The notes below the pieces were generated by a model. It was not told the origin of the DNA and searched no databases. It worked only from the letters and a program-made list of their open reading frames with translations. A DNA stretch of 64,000 nucleotides from Crossaster papposus. Taxonomy: Eukaryota; Echinodermata; Asteroidea; Velatida; Solasteridae. The DNA is taken from the NCBI GenBank assembly GCA_037893245.1, contig JBAIAA010000776.1, forward strand, positions 124,001 through 188,000, written 5' to 3'. A program made the translations under genes and the position numbers. Every line of letters begins with the position of its first letter. The stretch's first letter is position 1. This document shows positions 56,701 through 64,000 of this stretch, in pieces.

Positions 56701-57742
56701 CAATGGTATAAGGTTCAATATGGCATTGCCATGGATGACTGAACAAACAAGACATTTATGAAAGGTACCTTAATATATTAAGGGAATTTAAAGATGTTCT
56801 CCGTACCTTCAGTTGACTGCTCTTGTTCTTTATTGCCGTCCTTGTCTTCAACTTGTTGATCCTCGACTTCAACTCGTTGATCCTCGACTTCAACTCGTGG
56901 ATCCTCGACTTCAACTTGTGGATCCTCGACTTTAACTTGTGGATCCTCGACTCTAACTTGTGGATCCTCGACTCTAACTTGTGGATCCTCGACTCTAACT
57001 TGTGGATCCTCGACTCTAACTTGTGGATCCTCGACTTTAACTTGTTGATCCTCGACTTCAACTTGTTGATCCTCGACTCTAACTTGTGGATCCTCGACTC
57101 TAACTTGTGGATCCTCGACTCTAACTTGTGGATCCTCGACTCTAACTTGTGGATCCTCGACTCTAACTTGTGGATCCTCGACTCTAACTTGTGGATCCTC
57201 GACTCTAACTTGTGGATCCTCGACTTTAACTTGTGGATCCTCGACTCTAACTTGTGGATCCTCGACTCTAACTTGTGGATCCTCGACTTTAACTTGTTGA
57301 TCCTCGACTTCAACTTGTTGATCCTCGACTCTAACTTGTGGATCCTCGACTCTAACTTGTGGATCCTCGACTCTAACTTGTGGATCCTCGACTCTAACTT
57401 GTGGATCCTCGACTCTAACTTGTGGATCCTCGACTCTAACTTGTGGATCCTCGACTCTAACTTGTGGATCCTCGACTTTAACTTGTGGATCCTCGACTCT
57501 AACTTGTGGATCCTCGACTTTAACTTGTGGATCCTCGACTTTAACTTGTTGATCCTCGACTTCAACTTGTGGATCCTCGACTTCAACTTGTTGATCCTTG
57601 TCTTCAACTTGTTCCTCCTTGTCTTCAACTTGTTCTTCACCGTCTTCAACTTGTTCTTCACCGTCTTCAACTTGCTCATCACCATCTTGAATTTGTTGAT
57701 CTTTATTTTTAACTTGTTCATTTTCAATCTGTTCTTCATCAA

Positions 57743-57778
<36 letters not shown>

Positions 57779-60700
57779 CATCTTCGTAATCATCATCATC
57801 ATCATCATCATCATCGTCATCATCATCAATGTCTTCATAATCCTCATCGTTGTCATCATCGTCAACACCCCCCTCGGCCTCCTGTTTATCAGGTATCTTC
57901 AATCCCGTATTGTCATCTTGATCCTTTTCTCCTTCGACTTCCTTTGTGGCTTGACTGTCGTCCTTCCCTTGGTCATTTTCCTTCTCTTTGTCAGTCTCTG
58001 CTTCTTCTTCTTCTTCTTCTTCTTTTTGAGTGTGTTTTTTCCCTTCTTTCTTGATGTCCTCCTTGGCTGCATCTACTGCCTTCTTGAACTCCTGAGCTGT
58101 CTCCTCTGTTTTGAACTTCACAGCGAGCTGTTCCATTTGGACCTCGTTCTCGGAAGCATCCATCGCCATCCAGACCCAAGATTTTGTCGATCCGGCATTG
58201 GACTTGAGATCGAGATCAGACGTGATGTAGTGGTTGGCGCACACCTTCAAGACCTGGTCCCGACGCATCAGAATACGGTACTTCTTGTTGGCGGGGTTGT
58301 ACAGGAGCTTAATATCGCCGAGTCCACGCTCTTTCCACTGGGAGGTTTCCTTGTCAAAGCGGTAGAGCTTGGCCCGGTGGCTGAACTTCGCCATCTCTTC
58401 CTCTTCGCCCGTCTTTACTTCGACAAACTCTGGCAACTCGACAACGGGTTCAAAATGAATGTGATCGCCCTCATCATCTCTGTAGTACTCGTCGTCACCA
58501 CTCTTGTTGAAACCCGGCGATTTCACAAGACCGGGGGATTTGGGCTTGGGGGATTTGGGGTTGACGGGTGACCTCTCGGAACTTACGTCGAGGTTTTTGC
58601 TGACGTTCAGTCGGAAGGAGAAAGATGAGCCCTTGGACTTGGCAATGTCTGCAAAAGAGAAGCCTTTGGGGGTGTCCTCCTTTGGCTTGGTGGTTGGGGT
58701 AGCTGTGGGGGCAGGTGTAGCTAGTTTGGACCCAAAGACGAACCCGACTGGGGGTTTGACCGGGGTCACCCGAACTGCCGAGTAGGCTACTGTCGAGTTT
58801 GAAGCAGCTACGGCAGTGTCAGCGGCGCCGCCAGCTTTTGGAGGTGTCAGCCCGCTGGCACCAAACGTGTAACCTGCGGTTGGGTTTTGCACTGCCACCA
58901 TGGCGGTGTCAGCAGCATCACCAGCTTTTGGAGGTGTCAGCCCGCTGGAGCCGAACGCGTAACCCGCGCTCGGGTTCTGCACCGCCACCATCGGTGATGC
59001 AGCCATGGCGGTGTCAGCAGCACCACCAGCTTCTGGAGGCGTCAGTCCGATGGAGCCGAACGCGTAACCTGCGCTCGAGGTCTGTACCGACGCCATTGGC
59101 GGGGCGGCCTTGTCGCCTGCTCCTCCGAAATCAAACTTCTGGAAGACACTCTCGAACTTAAAACTGGAGGTTGGGCCTGCCGGAGAGCTCGCTTTAATGC
59201 CACCTGCAAGCACTGTGTCGGACTGCGTAGCTCCTAATTTCGGCATTCTGGTTGACCGGGAGGATCCCGAAGTTGAGAGAGAAGTTGCACTGGTGAATGA
59301 ATGAAACCCACTAAATTTGAAGTCTGGTTTGGCGGAACCGTCCGAGCTGCCAAATTTGAAACCGCCACCTTCTCCAAATTTCGAATTGCCGGCTGAAGAG
59401 CTTGGCACCCCAGTTGGCGGAGCTGACCCTGGTTTAGGGGTGTCGCAAGCTGTACAGGCCGTGACATCTTCAGTATTGTTCAGCAGACACGCATCACACT
59501 GCCAGTCGCCCGCCTGATTCTTGAATTTGGTGAATATATCAACTGTTGCTGCCTAAAAAAAAAGACAACGAAACAGAAACCAATATTCTCAAGCATCTCA
59601 AGTGGGATTTCAACTCACAACCTGCTGTGGACCTGCCTTGGACCTAGTGTGGACCACTTAACGGCCTAGCAGGGCTGGATAGCCGGCCTCAATTAAACAA
59701 AAATAACGCCGGCTGTAGCAAATACATCCTTAATGAGAGTTGAGGCTCACCTTTTGATCTGGCTCTGAATGAAGCCCACTAAATTTAAAGTCTGGTTTGG
59801 CGGAACCGTCCGAGCTGCCAAATTTGAAACTGCTGCCTCCTCCAAATTTCGAATTGCCGGCTGAAGAGCTTGGCGCCCCAGTTGGCGGAGCTGACCCTGG
59901 TTTAGGGGTGTCGCAAGCTGTACAGGCCGTGACATCTTCTGTATTGTTCAGCAGACACGCATCACACTGCCAGTCGCCCGCCTGATTCTTGAATTTGGTG
60001 AATATGTCAACTGTTGCTGCCTAAAAAATAAGACAACGAAACAGAAACTAATAGTCTCAAGCATCTCAAGTGGGATTTCAGCTCACAACCTGCTGTGAAC
60101 ATGCCATGGACCTAGTGTGGACCACTTAACGGCCTAGCCTTGCAGGGCTGGAAAGCCGGCCTTAATTAACAAAATAACGCCGGCTGTAGCAAATACATCC
60201 TTAATGAGAGTTAAGGCTCACCTTTTGATCTGGCTCTGAATGAAACCCACTAAATTTGAAGTCTGGTTTGGCGGAACCGTCCGAGCTGCCAAATTTAAAA
60301 CTGCTGCCTCCTCCAAATTTCGAATTGCTGGCTGAAGAGCTTGGCGCCCCAGTTGGCGGAGCTGACCCTGGTTTAGGGGTGTCGCAAGCTGTACAGGCCG
60401 TGACATCTTCTGTATTGTTCAGCAGACACGCATCACACTGCCAGTCGCCCGCCTGATTCTTGAATTTGGTGAATATGTCATCTGTTGCTGCCTAAAATAT
60501 AAGACAACGAAACAGAAACTAATAGTCTCAAGTGGATCTAGTGTGGAACACTTAACGGCCAAGCCTTGCAGGCCTAAATTAAACCCCCCAACAATGACGG
60601 CTGTAGCAAATTAATCCTCAATGAGAGTTGAGGCTCACCTTTTGATCTGGCTTACTGCTACCTCCGACTGCATCCTGCTCCGATTCCATCCTGGCTTCTT

Positions 60701-63296
60701 TGGTCTCTCCAATTGCCGCTGCCGCTGCCTCCTCTGTCTTCCTCTCCGCCTCTCTCTCCTCTTCTCTCCTGGCTGCCTGGAGCTCCTCGAGGCGGCGTTT
60801 GAACTCGTGTGCCAAGTCTGGCGTCTTGAACTTGATGGCCAGTTGCTCGTGGGAGGGGTCGTCATCCGAGTAGTCCATGGCGTGCCACACCCAGGATCGG
60901 TCAGAAGAAGGCAAGGGATCCAGCTTCATATCCGGGGTGACGCGGTGGTTGGCGCAGAGCTTCAAGACCTGTAGGAAGAAAAAAGCGAGATGGCGTTTTA
61001 GCCCTAGCTTCTGTTTCAGGATCGGTCCTACTAGTGTCCGAAACGTACCTGTTCCCGTCGCATGATCAGGCGCAGAGCGCCACTTTGTTTGTGACGCAAC
61101 AGTTTGACCTCTCCAATCCCTCTCTCCTTCCAGACGCCCAGGTCCTTGTCAAAGCGATACAGACGGGCTCGCTGCTTGTACATTATCTCTTCGTCCTCCT
61201 CACCAGTTTTAACTTGCACGAGCTGCGACGAATACCAAAAAAACATTGTATCTATAGTTTTAGAACATATTAACCCTCCCGGTGGGAAGTCAATATTCAG
61301 AGCAATATCGTAAAACCCTTTGACACTTTGCAGGTTCGTTTCAGGGGAACTGCACCCCCGAACAAAGACACTGACAATTTTGGAGATTGCCAACATAGGG
61401 CAAGATAACTCAGTTGGTGGAGCACTAATACAGTGTTCCAAATTGTCGCAATTTCAAAATTGTAATTTTGTTGGTTAATACAATGCTTAATATATCCAGT
61501 GTTGTGTCAAGAAAATAACATTGCTGCGGCACACACGTTTTCTCACTGACTTATTTAATGGTGTGATTCACTGTTTTTTTGTGTGTGTACCTCTGGTAGT
61601 GTCATGATAGCGTCGTAGTGCGGGTCGTGATCGTGGCTTTGCTCTCCTCCACCCGTTTCCCCACCTGCGGCCGCCCCAAAGACAGGAGCCCCAGCCTGAG
61701 CGAACGTGAAACCCTTAGAAGAAGCTGGTTTGGCGGAAAATGGAAAATTGAAGTTTCATGTTAAAAGGTAACAAAAGTTAATCAGCCTAACCATTGCATT
61801 TCTGATATGATTCTACAGGGCATAGAATCACTTGGCCATCGGAAAGACTCAGTCCGTCTCAGCCGGGAGAAAGTTTGGATGAATCATCTTTGGACTATTC
61901 AACCACATGGGCTCAACATCCAACTAGGAAATGATTAACTTCTATTGTTTTCTCCCATTTGTCATCTGTTTCAGATTTAATCCTTGCCAGCAGTTTGTTC
62001 TTATTTGTTCTCACTCCTTTGGTTTCCCCCTGTCTATTGTCCTAAACCCCCCCTTCACATTTGGCCAAAGGTAAAGTAAAGTAAACTCACGATTGTACAA
62101 TCAAACTCATTCTCTTAATCAAATTTTTACCTCCAGTAAATGTCCCCTGCCTGTCTGCAGTGATGTTGGCAAAACTCAGGTTAGACGTTTCTCCGCCGCC
62201 AAAAATCGAAGATGTCTGTCTAGTTTCTAAGGTTAAAAAGAAGATAAAGAAATTTTGCTTATTCAAGAAATCTTTAATCAGGTCGCGGCGGGATTATTGT
62301 ATCATTCACCGAGCCGAGGCGCGTGATAATTTTTTACGAAATTCGATCCGAGGTTCAGGCCGATGGTATCGGGAAGCACACCCATGACATTTCCGGCCTT
62401 GCTCGTGGCCTGTTGTGCGTCTTCCGTTTTGAATCTTTGAAAAAATGTGCGTGTATATACGTCCTCCGGCGCGAACTGGTTAAAATACATTCAACAAAGT
62501 TGTTAAAGGGAGGTAATCACGTTAGAAAATTTGAATGCCTACCTATAGAGAGAACGTTGCATGTCATCTCATTGATCTTAATGAGAGGCTAATTTGGTCA
62601 ACTCGAATCACATCTAAGACAGTTTGGCTCAGTTAACTCTGAAATGCAATTCGATGTTACATTAAATACCTTGGGACCCAAATACTGCTGGCGTCTCCTT
62701 GGCAAACGAGGCTGGGGTTGCCTTAGCGACGACACCAAACGTCTTCTGAGCGAAGGCAGCACTGCCAAACACTGTCGGTGGTGACGGATCCAGTACGGCT
62801 GCTGGCTGAATTGATTTATGTACTGTCATCAAAAAACCACAAGGAAGAAAACAAGTTGTACATCACATCAGGACGAGTCACAACAAAATTAAACTTTGAG
62901 CAGGTTGATGGCAAAATAAATTTTCATTTTACATCCCCCACCCCTTTAAAAACTCCTTGAGTTCTTTCTGAATGCGAACGCAAAGCGGTTTTGACGTCAC
63001 AAAACATATGCTGCACAATTTGTCAAAATTGAAAAGTGCCAAAACTTGCTCCGACATCACATTTTTGCCTTCACATTTGCCTTTCGCGCCGAGTGTGAAC
63101 TGGCCTTTATATTATCAGAGATCTAAGAAAGGAGCCTTACGAGTCGTTCTTCTTGCAGCTAGGTCCTCCGGATCGCATCCGGGACAGCCGGGGCACGGAG
63201 GTTCGTCCTCGTAGAGAAAGAAGGTTGGTGGCAGGAAGAGCTCCTCCGCTCTGGCCCGCTGATCGGGGGTAGGAATCTTCTCCGACACAAAGATGA

Positions 63297-63332
<36 letters not shown>

Positions 63333-64000
63333 TGACTGCAACATCAAAATGTCAAGTGAAATAAGTACATTGCGATCATGTATGTGATGTTGCTCTAAAT
63401 TGAGATTTATTGCGAAAGATAAATAGCATTTTTTTTATAGCAGTTTAAAAAATTTATAGCAATTTTTTCTTGTCAATTAAAAAAAAAAAAAAAATAAAAT
63501 AAAAATTTTTTAAAGCATGTAGCAATTTGATTTAGTATTTTAAAAACTAAATTCAAATATGCAGGGTGAGCTTGATAAAATAAAATAAAGAGCACTTACC
63601 CTCTTTCTGCAGACTTTCGAAAGGTTTGGCAACACTTCGAAAGCTTAGGGATGTTCCACCGCTGACACTGTTGAAACCAAGCCCTGTTGACGGCGTCGCT
63701 GATGTGGTGGGTTGAATGTGACCGAAGCTGAATCCAGCAAATGGGGACTGGGAGGTGGTTTTGACGGGCGTAGCTGCTGGGGTCACCAGTGATGGTGATG
63801 GTGATGGCTTGGGTTGGGACAAGCCCGGGGATGAGGGATGGCTGGGTTTGAAGAAGAAGCTGGGCAATGTAGTGGTGTCAGAAGCGGTGGCAGAAATGGG
63901 ATTTCCTGCTGGAAAAGACTGTTGATGGCCTGAGTTGATTCCTCCGTGCGACGCCTTCCCGCTAGCAAAAAGTCCTGATGTTGAGGTGGCATTGGGATCT
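53592..64000 (-). CDS. RANBP2: RanBP2/Nup358-like nucleoporin, 3' part of gene (5' end right of the window)
   Basis: Cytoplasmic-face nuclear-pore protein that binds Ran-GTP and acts in SUMO transfer. Exons, all phase-consistent: 63600-64000 (open to the right), 63141-63335, 62670-62801, 62131-62226, 61591-61724, 61049-61222, 60639-60968, 60222-60491, 59751-60020, 56807-59552, 56232-56482, 55545-55724, 55000-55210, 54661-54734, 53592-53729. Visible order over ~1,866 residues: FG-type segments, an IR motif, FG segments, RanBD, zinc finger x3, FG/FxFG region, RanBD, acidic and heptad repeats, RanBD, Ser-rich end. Each RanBD carries WKERG and MRR(D/E)QV. The order differs from vertebrate RanBP2 and there is no C-terminal cyclophilin domain. 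Confidence 0.9.
54026..54258. mobile_element. MITE family B copy with an extra partial terminus
   Basis: AGAGTGGTATTCGAGTCCC to GGGACTCAAATACAACACT. A separate partial end (GTTGTATTCGAGTTCCC, with five AAGTCCCC words) lies at 53868-53945. Both are in the last intron of the nucleoporin gene. Confidence 0.85.
54661..56482 (-). CDS. RanBP2-like RanBD 3 and acidic linker (four exons)
   Basis: Exon 56232-56482 ends in [13 protein letters not shown]; 55545-55724 encodes [29 protein letters not shown] and [10 protein letters not shown]; 55000-55210 encodes [22 protein letters not shown] and the last helix; 54661-54734 is an acidic Glu/Asn-rich linker. Intron positions match those of RanBD 1, whereas RanBD 2 has none. 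Confidence 0.92.
55256..55535. repeat. ~140 bp intronic tandem duplication
   Basis: AATTGGCATGTCTGTAGTCA through AATTAGTGTGA(T/C)ACGATATT occurs twice, head to tail, in the intron within RanBD 3. Confidence 0.9.
55850..56090. mobile_element. MITE family H copy
   Basis: TTAACCAGTTCGCGCCGGAT to CCGGCGCGAACTGGTTAA; intron of the nucleoporin gene. Confidence 0.92.
56807..59552 (-). CDS. RanBP2-like giant exon: zinc finger copy 3, FG region, RanBD 2, acidic and heptad repeats
   Basis: A 2,746 bp exon. It opens with the third zinc finger, then diverges from copies 1 and 2 just where they end in a donor. It continues with FxFG/FG units ([40 protein letters not shown]) in a threefold repeat near 58800-59090. 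RanBD 2 (about 58040-58480) is intronless, with [12 protein letters not shown] and [13 protein letters not shown]. Then a Glu/Lys-rich linker, long Asp runs (57729-57840) and about 35 heptads of the VEDPQVR type (56840-57600). Donor GAAG|GTACGG. Confidence 0.92.
56840..57600. repeat. 21 bp coding minisatellite with 252 bp higher-order period
   Basis: About 35 copies of a 21 bp unit (CTCGACTCTAACTTGTGGAT variants) encoding VEDPQVR/K or VEDQQVE/K. Variant units recur every 12 units. Because 21 is divisible by 3 and the unit lacks stops in several frames, long spurious frames exist on both strands. Confidence 0.96.
57729..57850. repeat. ATC microsatellite coding for Asp runs
   Basis: CATCAT runs encode Asp tracts interrupted by YED in the giant exon of the nucleoporin. 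A second ATC run at 63298-63330 encodes the Asp tract before the IR motif. Confidence 0.92.
59751..60020 (-). CDS. RanBP2-type zinc finger exon, copy 2
   Basis: 270 bp, phase 0-0; differs from copy 1 at only a few bases. Together with its intron it repeats at a 471 bp period, so the duplication is recent. Confidence 0.93.
60222..60491 (-). CDS. RanBP2-type zinc finger exon, copy 1
   Basis: 270 bp, phase 0-0. It encodes [20 protein letters not shown] followed by [13 protein letters not shown], the W-x-C-x2-C-x10-C-x2-C RanBP2 zinc finger, then FKFGSS and FKFSG motifs and a PDQK end. Almost identical to the next copy, 471 bp away. Confidence 0.93.
60639..61724 (-). CDS. RanBP2-like RanBD 1 (three exons)
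   Basis: Exon 61591-61724 gives [13 protein letters not shown] and then [10 protein letters not shown]; 61049-61222 gives [32 protein letters not shown] and LIMRREQ; 60639-60968 gives [26 protein letters not shown] and the closing helix, then a Glu/Ala/Arg-rich linker. It has the full Ran-binding PH-like fold with the conserved WKERG and ANH motifs. Introns interrupt it after LPE and after RREQ. Confidence 0.93.
62131..62801 (-). CDS. RanBP2-like FG exons (two)
   Basis: Exon 62670-62801 encodes [14 protein letters not shown] and AVFGSQ; exon 62131-62226 encodes SSIFGGGE and [12 protein letters not shown]. Both are phase 1-1. For 62670-62801 I use the second AG (62802-62803), because the first would break the frame. 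Confidence 0.8.
62275..62484. mobile_element. MITE family H, partial copy
   Basis: Left end reduced (AATCAGGTCGCGGCGGGATT); right end TCCGGCGCGAACTGGTTAA is complete. Confidence 0.83.
63141..63335 (-). CDS. RanBP2-like exon: IR-type SUMO E3 motif
   Basis: An Asp run (from an ATC/GAT microsatellite) leads into [20 protein letters not shown] and [11 protein letters not shown]. This matches the IR1/IR2 repeats of RanBP2 that contact SUMO and Ubc9 (D-V-x-x-V-x-E then LPPTFF). Only one copy is visible, against two in vertebrates. A short CPGCPGC stretch follows. Confidence 0.85.
63600..64000 (-). CDS. RanBP2-like exon: FG-type linker
   Basis: The exon runs past the right edge. It encodes low-complexity Ser/Pro/Thr sequence with [15 protein letters not shown] and GLGFNS, typical of phenylalanine-glycine nucleoporin linkers. 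It ends in phase 1 at GAGG|GTAAGT-like donor (63594-63599). Confidence 0.82.

Larger units (their letters stand above)
59290..60650. repeat. 471 bp tandem duplication carrying zinc finger exons
   Basis: Three copies spaced 471 bp apart include exon and intron (GGCCTAGC, AACGCCGGCTGTAGCAAATA). The leftmost copy merges into the giant exon. A remnant of the intron motif continues to about 60,640 ahead of the RanBD 1 exon. Confidence 0.92.

Noticed and set aside
56823..58571. 582-residue plus-strand frame and a 370-residue minus-strand frame over the heptad repeat
   Set aside because: They are shadows of the nucleoporin exon created by a stop-free 21 bp unit; only the minus frame with RanBD and zinc finger fits splice sites and family motifs.

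Overview
This window looks like nuclear DNA of an invertebrate deuterostome, most likely an echinoderm; the phylum is an inference. It is AT-rich, genes are split by GT-AG introns, hairpin-type miniature transposons (MITEs) are dense, and the proteins are of animal type: selenoprotein T, a CUB/LDLa/LRR rhodopsin-family receptor, a cholinesterase and a RanBP2/Nup358-type nucleoporin. All four recognisable genes lie on the minus strand and read right to left. For each gene I checked splice sites and reading phase by hand across the exons listed. No bacterial-style operon, CRISPR array or rRNA is visible.

Layout from left to right: 1-2,270 holds the first two coding exons of selenoprotein T (647-884 and 2112-2269), with an in-frame TGA (875-877) at the selenocysteine position; its introns carry a ~27 bp minisatellite and a long fold-back element. 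2,400-5,000 holds mostly degraded DNA with a frameshifted gag/protease retroelement fragment. 5,024-18,450 is a complete, phase-consistent 17-exon gene for a ~1,370-residue receptor: signal peptide, CUB x3, LDLa, CUB, LDLa, CUB-like, LDLa x2, LRR cap, five LRR exons, LRR C-cap and 7TM. Its introns carry two minisatellites, a tRNA-derived SINE and several MITEs. 18,450-27,500 is repeat-rich intergenic DNA with a possible upstream promoter/exon. 27,525-31,233 is a cholinesterase with an intact triad and a Trp-rich tetramerisation tail, preceded by a tandemly duplicated TATA-bearing block. 31,300-53,500 is a ~22 kb MITE-dominated stretch with a 58 bp satellite apparently derived from a MITE end and one weak candidate exon on the plus strand. 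53,592-64,000 is the 3' part of a RanBP2-like gene: FG segments, a SUMO-ligase-type IR motif, three Ran-binding domains, three tandemly duplicated zinc-finger exons, a ~35-copy heptapeptide array, acidic runs and a Ser-rich end with no cyclophilin domain.

The four genes have unrelated jobs (ER redox, surface signalling, acetylcholine hydrolysis, nuclear transport) and do not form a cluster with a shared pathway. The most distinctive content is architectural: symmetric phase-1 CUB and LDLa exons fused to an LRR-GPCR, recent tandem duplication of CUB exons and of zinc-finger exons, a higher-order coding repeat in the nucleoporin, and at least eight short inverted-repeat families, one of which appears to have seeded a satellite.
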